From contig SJOL01007654.1 of NCBI GenBank assembly GCA_004794785.1, positions 469,253-533,252 of the forward strand: a DNA stretch of 64,000 nt, given 5' to 3'. Both the position numbers and the translations under genes were made by a program. The notes under the pieces are model-generated. The model was not told the origin of the DNA. It worked only from the letters and a program-made list of their open reading frames with translations, and did no database searches. Below are positions 56,625 to 64,000 of this stretch, one piece after another; within the stretch, counting starts at the first letter, position 1, and each line of letters begins with the position of its first letter. Origin of the DNA: Opisthorchis felineus (taxonomy: Eukaryota > Platyhelminthes > Trematoda > Opisthorchiida > Opisthorchiidae).

Positions 56625-56900
56625 CTAATCAAGCTGACAAGTAAATGCGTAAGTCAATTTCAGAATGTCCCCTTCTAGATTCTTTTCCAGAAGTTCTGCG
56701 AGAATAAGGCCGCAGAACTTATGGTTGTACTCCTCAGTCAGAATATATCTTTCCAAATCAAGCAGTCCCATTCGGCGAGTTTTCTTGCGTCCGTTTCTCT
56801 TGCTAATATCTTGAGGGAGTTCACAGGAGAAGACTTTTGCGGAATGGCCTCGAATGGTCAAACGGCCAGAGAGAAAATGTCTGCCTCTTAATGTTTTCAT
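56625..56900 (-). CDS. Unassigned reading frame, 91 codons
   Basis: A minus-strand ATG frame ending in TAG, with a strongly protein-like sequence: SGRLTIRGHSAKVFSCELPQ, DISKRNGRKKTRRMGLLDLE and YNHKFCGLILAELLEKNLEG. The opposite strand is closed over most of it. An in-frame stop lies six codons before the ATG. It could be a short gene, a terminal exon or a retroelement relic. No family is recognised. Confidence 0.3.
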   Translation of the reverse strand: MKTLRGRHFLSGRLTIRGHSAKVFSCELPQDISKRNGRKKTRRMGLLDLERYILTEEYNHKFCGLILAELLEKNLEGDILKLTYAFTCQLD

Positions 56901-59900
56901 ATCACATATATGCCCAAACTAGATTTTAAATGAGCGTCGATCGCCTCATTGTAGAGGCACAGTACACACAATACTGACTAGCAGCGCATTGAACTCAGTT
57001 GCGCATTCAAGTTTGTTTCACTCCTTCCGCCTTGAACAAACACTACCAAAGATGTTAGCTACCTACGGTACAAACCTTTCACCGCTACTCACCGGACACA
57101 GATTTACTCAACATATGAGAATACTGGACTGTTTAGTTTGGTTCTGTACGTGACCAAACTGCAGACTAATTATGATGCCGGTCGCTTTCAAAAGCAACAG
57201 GGAAAGATGATGTATTAGCTGACGTAAGGGTTATTTTATCGATTCACTTCGATCAAAACTGAAACGGTTTGACGATGACGGCTGATTTGCTCTTTTGGTT
57301 TGCCGTAATGTTTCGTTAACCAAACTGAGACGATCAATTGGCTGCAAATTTAATCGGTTACACATCGAACGAACCTCCCTTTTTATGAATGAACGATGAG
57401 GGCGCTTGCAACCTTCGCAAACGCTCTGGTCTGAAAGGTTTGTGCGACAGCACTTTTAAAACTTAAACTCAGCGCATTTATCCAGAAAGCATGAGGCTGG
57501 TTGTCAGCCCAATTAATTTGTTGATTCGGGGCACACTGCAGTCTAGAGAAAGCTGAAGTACTGTTGAAATGAGTCAAACTAGCCATCCTGGATACCTTTT
57601 CCAGAAGGATACCGGGGCGATACCAGATTCCATGTGATTCGGTTTAGAATTGATACTCCTTAGAAGACAGACTCCACCAGCTCTCAGAATTTCTCTCTCC
57701 ATACATCCACAGAAACGATTTCCATGCTCGAAAAACACTAGCACAAGACTGACACCTGACTTGTATTTTCCTGTACCAACGCCTTACTGCCAAGGTTATG
57801 CTTAGCGCTCGAGAGATGGAGAAAATAACACTGAGTGAACGACGAAAATTGTCACTTTGCAGGAAGCCTTATTATCTTCGAAGATATATGCCAAACCGAA
57901 ATAAAAAACGGTACATTATGACACATTAGCAGTTCGGTCATGTTAACTACAACTGGTCGGCAGGGTTTAGTGAAGGTATGAAAAAACGGGTTCGAACATT
58001 GGCATGAAAGACTAAAAACGACGCTTTTATTCGAAATGGCTATACTTCTCATATTAAGTGGGATATTCCTCTATGGATTAATACGGAAGCAACTTAGCTA
58101 CGGGTAAAATTATTACGGAAACAACGCATCTGGGTCAAAGTGTTTGAATATTTTATTGAAGCTTGTGTAGGGCTCAAAGGAATACAAGTTACAGAAGATG
58201 AACATAGAAAAATACATTTCAGAAGATAAAAAGACGCTGGTGAAGGCGGCAGAATATTCCATTTTCGTACTTTTAAGGAGGCTTCCCGCGTTCAAACCTG
58301 CCACTATTCTGACAATCCAAAGGCCATGCAAGAACGCAGCAATATTTTTGACTTGGTGGAACCCGTGCAAATATGCAGCAAAATTTATGAATAAATGCGC
58401 CTGTGCGTTGGTGGTTTACACACGTCTGTGCCTCATGACTCTTAACGGTTCCATTCTGTTCTATCCCAATGAAACCATGCAGACAGTTTGCCAAAATCCA
58501 TAATCGAGCTAAATTGTATAATGTGCATATGTTCGCTAAATATATCGTGTACTAATAATGTTGAACATGAAACTAGTCGTTTTATTTGGAAAAAAGAACC
58601 AGAGCGTTTTCTCCGTTCGAAATTGACTGGCTATTCTTCTCAACAGATGTCTGTGACATGCTGGTGAAACAATAGTTCCGTTGTGTTCTTTCAACTCCTG
58701 CCATGCAACTGAACAGTAGTAATCGAGATGCCGTTGTCTGCAATAGCCAAGACAATTCCAGCTCATGTTGTGTTGTCCAATTACAATTTTCTCAGGCAAA
58801 AATGCACGCTCAAGATCGCGTGAATGGATGTCTTGTTCTGTTGGAATCCGTTGGTATCGGTCGAATTTTAAAAGTACACCTGCATACAACATTTTCGAAT
58901 AATTATTGCTTGTTCTCTTTCGATGTTTTGCTAGTTCTGCGCACTGTCAGGCGTCAAACTGACCTATACTCAGCGTTTGCCAGTCCTTGGCTATCCGCAA
59001 GTTTGGAAACTACGTGTACTTCTGAGTAGTATGGGTTACATTGACGCGGGAAAGTAGGAGCATGCGGAAAACATAATGTGCCTGGATGAGCCTGACCGAC
59101 GAACTCGCAGGAGAAGCAGGCAATAAAGCTGATGTTCACATGTTCCTTAGATAGGTTAGTCTCATTCTTTGTGAGATAATTTTTAAGGAGACCAATTCGC
59201 CAACTTGTTGGTTTGATAAATAATCAGATATTAGTGCAGTAAAAGGAGTTGTAAAATCATAAATCTGATTACAACAGGTGGTCTGGAACATCTGCAGCTC
59301 TCGTTAGTCAGTTCCCAGCTGATCTTGTTATGACTGAATGCAAAACCAAGGCCGTAGTCTATGGACGCCAGCTAAATCCAGGTCCTTAAATCTAAATACC
59401 ACTTGAACTTGTTGCATTAGTTTGCAAGCCTCATCAAAAGACTATTTGAGTTTCACCGATTCTTAGACTGCCCTATCTTGAAAAAAATACGACGTTTTTC
59501 ATAGCATACAAATTTCCAAACTGTATCGCTTAGGTAAAAGCTACTGCTTCTAACAAGTGCCGCAACGAGTTGGTCACTTTCAACATCCACCAGGCCCCCC
59601 CTTTCACCCCTTTTCACAATCTGCAAAATTCTATAGGAAAGGGAAACTTATCCATTAAGGACGATCTATGCTATGCTCTCTGAAACTGGTGACAGGAGTA
59701 TATGCGAGCAACGATGAGTTGGTCATGTATGTACGGGAACAGTTCCAACGAAGTAAGGTCGGCTACGCCCACCATATTTGAGAAAAACCTCGTTTGAGTT
59801 CGCATAACCTCAGCTGTTTTAGTCATGCTGAGTTTATTGCCTTTTTAGGTTCGATGCAAAATATCATTAGCTTGAGCGGGTTGTCCTTGTAGTTTTCTTT

Positions 59901-62287
59901 GGCTATATAAGTAGATCACGTGACTGATGTACAGCAACACTATACGCATGTGAGATGTAATTGTTATGGGCCTATGTGAGCCCATAGGTGCAGTTTACGC
60001 CGTTCAGACTTCTTTGAGTTAATCTATCTAAACGCTGAGTAATTTATGCTGGTATGGCATGCGAACTCCTTCCCGGGTGTAAGTACACGTATAAAACGTT
60101 TGAATAAGGCAACGCTGGGTCACAATCAAAGCAAAAAAGACTCAAAAATGAATGTGTGCTTTGCTTGAAGTGAAGTCTGTAGAACTGAGACAAGCTAGAT
60201 GTGGTGGTTCAAGTCCTTGTTTTAGCAATGGTTTCTATGAATGATGGCAGTGATGCTCAGGGAGTGATGTTTGTTTTAGGGCCTTGAAAGATAGAACTAA
60301 AACATCATTTCAGTGCCTCATATTATGACTATCAAAAGTTGTATGAGGAGGTGATGCATCCAGCCTAGTGTAGTTGACAAAACACTTGCAACTTACGTCT
60401 TCTAAGAATCTCATCCCAAATCCCTTCACACGACAATGAATAAATGTATATGCAACATACAGTTTTGTGGAACAGAACACTTGGAGTCAATACTCACAGT
60501 ACAGCACTTGCCACAATGGTTTTCTACATCAGCGGAGAGAATTGTTAGATCATTGGGTATCACGCATATTTTCGGAAGGCATTATCTGAGTGAGCCGGAC
60601 TGCTTTCACACAGACATTCCTCTGAATACTAACTCACTTCTACGCTGGGCAGAAGCTGTGTTTGTTAGACAACTAATACTAAACCTACGCTTCGAGGAAG
60701 AAATGTTGTCAGAGCACGTATGAACAGAAATCAGGTCTAGTTAGCTTCACTGCTCTCCGCAAATACTTCTACTGGTATCCTGGGCCAATGTGACCTAAAA
60801 CTTTCTTTGTTGCCTTGTCTTAACTATCACATATGTTTAGTATATTTAGTTTCAGCGCCTAACGTGAGGCTTCATCCTGGTTGTCTTCTACGTAGAGTTG
60901 TCTGTCTTTCATTCATAAGGTAATACAATACCCAAATAAACAAAATGTCACGAAACCACACTAACCCGACTTGACCATTCAAAGAGTGTTGTGTTCTTAG
61001 TGCCTTACCTCCTCCAAGAATTCGCTATTTTTCATACCCGAGCCATTCACTACCAGCTACATTTGCTCAAAGAGGCTAATGTACTTTCATGGGTTCGAAG
61101 CATGAATGTACTTAGGCAAGAACCGAAACGTCAAGTCAATGTTTAGATCAGCGGTCCTTGACGGGAGAAAAATTCCTTCGGAGGGGGGAATTTCTCTGTT
61201 TCAGGGAAAGTATTTGGGGGTGCCGAAATTGAAATTTGTGAGCTTCTGTGGGTAGCTCAGACATTTTGTAACGATCGGGTGTACCAGAAATGATCACTTT
61301 TTCAGACGGCTGGCACATTTGAGGTTGATTGATTCTGCTTACCTGCGTTTAGAATTTCATTATTCACGCAATTTTTCAAAATTTTTGTGTTGTATTACAA
61401 TCCATTGCTTATGCACAGAGGTTCAACTGTTCACTTAATACAAATGGGTATAAAAGCTTTGAAAATTTAGTTCTTCCGACTCTGGAACCTTCGCTTTTTT
61501 CCATAGAGAAGCTAGATTTTTTGGTGATTTCATTTAACAAATGTGTCATACAGGTCAACCAGATGTTTGTCACTTGCATCTGTGTGAGAGCCATGTCCCA
61601 CAAGACATTCTTGTGCATGTTGGAGACTAGTTCCGTCTCACTGGAGTTGACGGGAATTCGAACGAAATTTGAGCAATGCCTGAAATCTGCTGGTTGCGTC
61701 CGGAAGTTCTCAGTAGTGTCACAGTAGTGCTACATCACAGGACACTCTGATTTACTGTATTATATGAAACAGGATGTACCCTGGGACCGCTGCAAGCCTC
61801 TTCCAATCAGTCAGTAGTTTCATACGTGAATTTAGTTGGGCGCGTTTACAGCTTTGCAAAGACATCAGTCAAAAGCACAGAGACGTATTACACGGTTTGT
61901 GGATGCCGCATGGATGGAGTGTCATGTGCTGTTGGATCGGAATCTGAATTCCAGACACCGTTTGAACAGAGAGCTTCAGGGGCAAAAATAATCCAGCTGT
62001 ATTTAACACTTTACGTGAAATGGTTTCACGTCCGCTGATTAATTTTGTGACATGCAAATTTCGCACCAACCGCACGATGCCTCAAGCACTCCAGCAAAGG
62101 CAAGTCCGGATCGCAAGCTAATTCTGCTTTCTCAAAGCACGTAAAAGTAACATGAAAAAAAAACGATAGCAGCAATGTCAGCATGCGTAATTCTGCAGTA
62201 TGATCATTGGATCAGTTTGAACAAGGTAAATACAACAATGTTATAGGATGGTTCATTTCGCACAATCTTGTCCGTCAAAAAACGTTC
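56901..62287. other. Unassigned stretch with scattered open frames
   Basis: No recognised gene. The minus-strand frame 58536-58892 (118 codons, QRIPTEQDIHSRDLERAFLP) follows an acceptor-like tgttgtatgcag, but the plus strand is also open at 58703-59029. Frames at 58198-58503 and 60436-60723 (95 codons) have no domain. A phrase near 59340, TECKTKAVVYGRQLNP, faintly recalls the KTK motif of LINE reverse transcriptases, but no neighbouring motif supports it. Confidence 0.35.
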
Positions 62288-62378
62288 GAAAAGGAATAGA
62301 AGTGAAACGAATTACAGGGCTAGTTCCATATAAACGATTCGACTAGCCCTTTAATTTGTTTCATTTGATTCCGTTTTA
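62288..62378. ncRNA. Pre-miRNA-like imperfect hairpin
   Basis: tgaaacgaattacagggctagt (written here as tgaaacgaattac and agggctagt) at about 62303-62324 pairs with the segment ending gtttca at about 62342-62363, 20 of 22 positions, across a loop of 17 bases. Beyond a small internal loop, gaaaaggaat and attccgtttt extend the stem. Arm length, loop size and imperfect pairing resemble an animal pre-miRNA, but a foldback repeat fits equally well. I do not recognise the arm sequences as a known miRNA. Strand cannot be decided. Confidence 0.35.
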
Positions 62379-64000
62379 CAAGTATTCTGGCCGACGAGAT
62401 TGTAATAAATGAGTTCGTCACGCAACAATCTTTCATACTACCTTGTTCAAATTCTGTAATGACTAACCCCGTTTCTTCATTAAATTTCGAGCTTTCAAAA
62501 CCGTACTCTTTTTAACTATTTGAAAAACGAACTCAGCGACTGTGGTCTGAAATTTGTCGCAGATTCAGTTGATCTTGTCATCGAGGGACTCAAGTTTGCC
62601 AAGACAAGCCCACCAAATTGCAAACCGATTAGTCAGAACGAGCTAAGCCCACCTAGTTCTGTTCTTTGATGTGCGGCTCTTACCAACACGCTGCACAACG
62701 AGTTCTTGATTCATTGCTGCCATTTGCATCTATGTGATCCATGTTCTTTTACATCATTACAAACGAGAACAAGGCGTAAGAGTAGGTTGGAAACAGAAAA
62801 AATATCATAAGTTAAATATTTTCCAACAACTGCTGAAACAGAGAACATCCTCAAATGTGGGGCTGTAAATTTTGCATTTATTTGATCGCTACATTAAACC
62901 TTGGCTTTTTCAGCTGTTTTATCAGGAATTACCTGGGAGAAGAATGGAATGTCACAGGTGGCCATGTGGCGGTATTGGACAAAAAAGGTTCGGATACATT
63001 GGTTTTCAGTAACCGTGGGTTGCACATATTTCCGTGACAGTGCTGCTCCTCAAAGTACACTTGCCATCGCAAAGCTGGTGATTTTTACCTCCCAAGTGTT
63101 CTTTCCCGAAAAGACAACCATGTCCTAATAAGCCATGCAAACTGTGGTAGCCATAAGGCGGCCATACAATTCGAAGTACTCATTCCAAGGTCCCTGTAAA
63201 GGCCTTACTCCCCTCAATCAAATGTGACGTGAGAGCCATCGTATTGGAGTGACAAATAAGTTGGTGACCAGTATAGCAATTTTCCTATTACAAAGTGCTT
63301 CTTTTATAAAACGCAGTTTTTGGCTTTAACTGATAACTGTTCGCTTGCTGAAAACAGCATTTGGATTATTTTTTATGTCAAGCTGAAGCTGGGGAAATGA
63401 AAGCCTCGTTACGACGAAATGGCAATTTGATCCTTGAGCAGTAATCTGTCTAGTGAAGCATCCCGGAAAACTAGGACTACGTCACCATGTTTTTAAGGGG
63501 TTTGGAGTTATTTAAAGACTACCCTACAACTCCAGATGAAGATAACACCGATACTCCAACTGCCCTCCCACCAAGAACCAGGATGTAATGCTTCGGTTCT
63601 AAGTCTAATGGTATTTCGTGAATATATATATTCGTATATTCGTGAATATACGTGACCGCTTTCTGCCATGCAAGCGTGTTCTCTGAGTGACCCTGTGATT
63701 GAGAGCACCCTGAACTCTATGCAATAAACACTCATAGTTGGTTATCGAAATAAAAGGACAAGTAAGCAGACATTTGTCCATCAGCGAAAATAATGTCAAA
63801 TCTAACTGGACAGTAAATGTGGCTTAAAAGGCCGCTGACCAAGGGGGTTGAACGATGATTGTCACAGGACCAAGGCATACTCAAGTCCTACCAACTGTCT
63901 ACAGTCAAGCAATGCCTCTGGACGTTTTTTGTGGGTAACGCGAAATAAATCGAGGTTTGGATGATACCGAGGCGTCTACTGATGCTCCGGCAAGAAATTC
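62379..64000. other. Unassigned non-coding stretch
   Basis: No gene is supported. Overlapping short frames at 62855-63128 (plus) and 63508-63799 (minus) lack domains. A palindromic TATA-rich patch (gaatatatatattcg, near 63620) is simple sequence. Confidence 0.35.

Noticed and set aside
59280..59400. LINE reverse-transcriptase fragment
   Set aside because: Only a KTK-like phrase resembles the family; no adjacent catalytic or tail motif was found.
1..64000. Defence system, biosynthetic cluster, phage or CRISPR array
   Set aside because: There are no clustered same-strand genes, no ribosome-binding sites, no regularly spaced repeats and no marker genes; the architecture is eukaryotic and repeat-rich.

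Overview
This window looks like non-coding-rich nuclear DNA from a trematode flatworm, most likely an opisthorchiid liver fluke (Clonorchis/Opisthorchis type). The evidence is: sparse coding sequence, GT-AG exon signals, many decayed non-LTR retrotransposon pieces, tRNA-derived SINEs, and short inverted-repeat elements. One reverse-strand SINE reads as MAQWLEREFTDQKVSGSN, a peptide I recognise (from memory, not by search) as recurring in spurious liver-fluke protein predictions. There is no bacterial operon, CRISPR array, rRNA gene or convincing functional tRNA. A 14-base run of N inside an AT microsatellite marks an assembly gap.

Layout. At 1-7.8 kb there is one well supported exon of a FERM-domain protein (2849-2946, +) and a badly decayed non-LTR retrotransposon (about 3.9-6.7 kb, +) with recognisable endonuclease, reverse transcriptase and C-terminal remnants. 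At 7.8-9.4 kb lies the only long intact reading frame, 537 codons, ending in a SOCS box and carrying ankyrin-like segments; it is probably a substrate adaptor of an elongin B/C-cullin-5 ubiquitin ligase. From 9.4 to 25 kb I see mainly unassigned sequence, a GC-rich repeat at 12.45-12.95 kb, SINE copies and one TIR element. From 25.4 to 29.7 kb is a repeat mosaic in which three inverted-repeat families and two SINE families sit side by side. From 29.7 to 64 kb there are scattered repeat copies, a LINE 3' end (46.2-46.6 kb), several unassigned reading frames with plausible splice sites, and a pre-miRNA-like hairpin near 62.3 kb.

The two recognisable genes are not an operon and need not work together. 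The FERM exon is an isolated internal piece whose partner exons I could not find, consistent with very long introns or with exons outside the window. I did not find a new multi-gene system. The most distinctive material is the set of inverted-repeat elements, especially family B, whose interior resembles a tRNA-derived Pol III promoter. Unassigned exon candidates are listed with low confidence because no homology search could be run.
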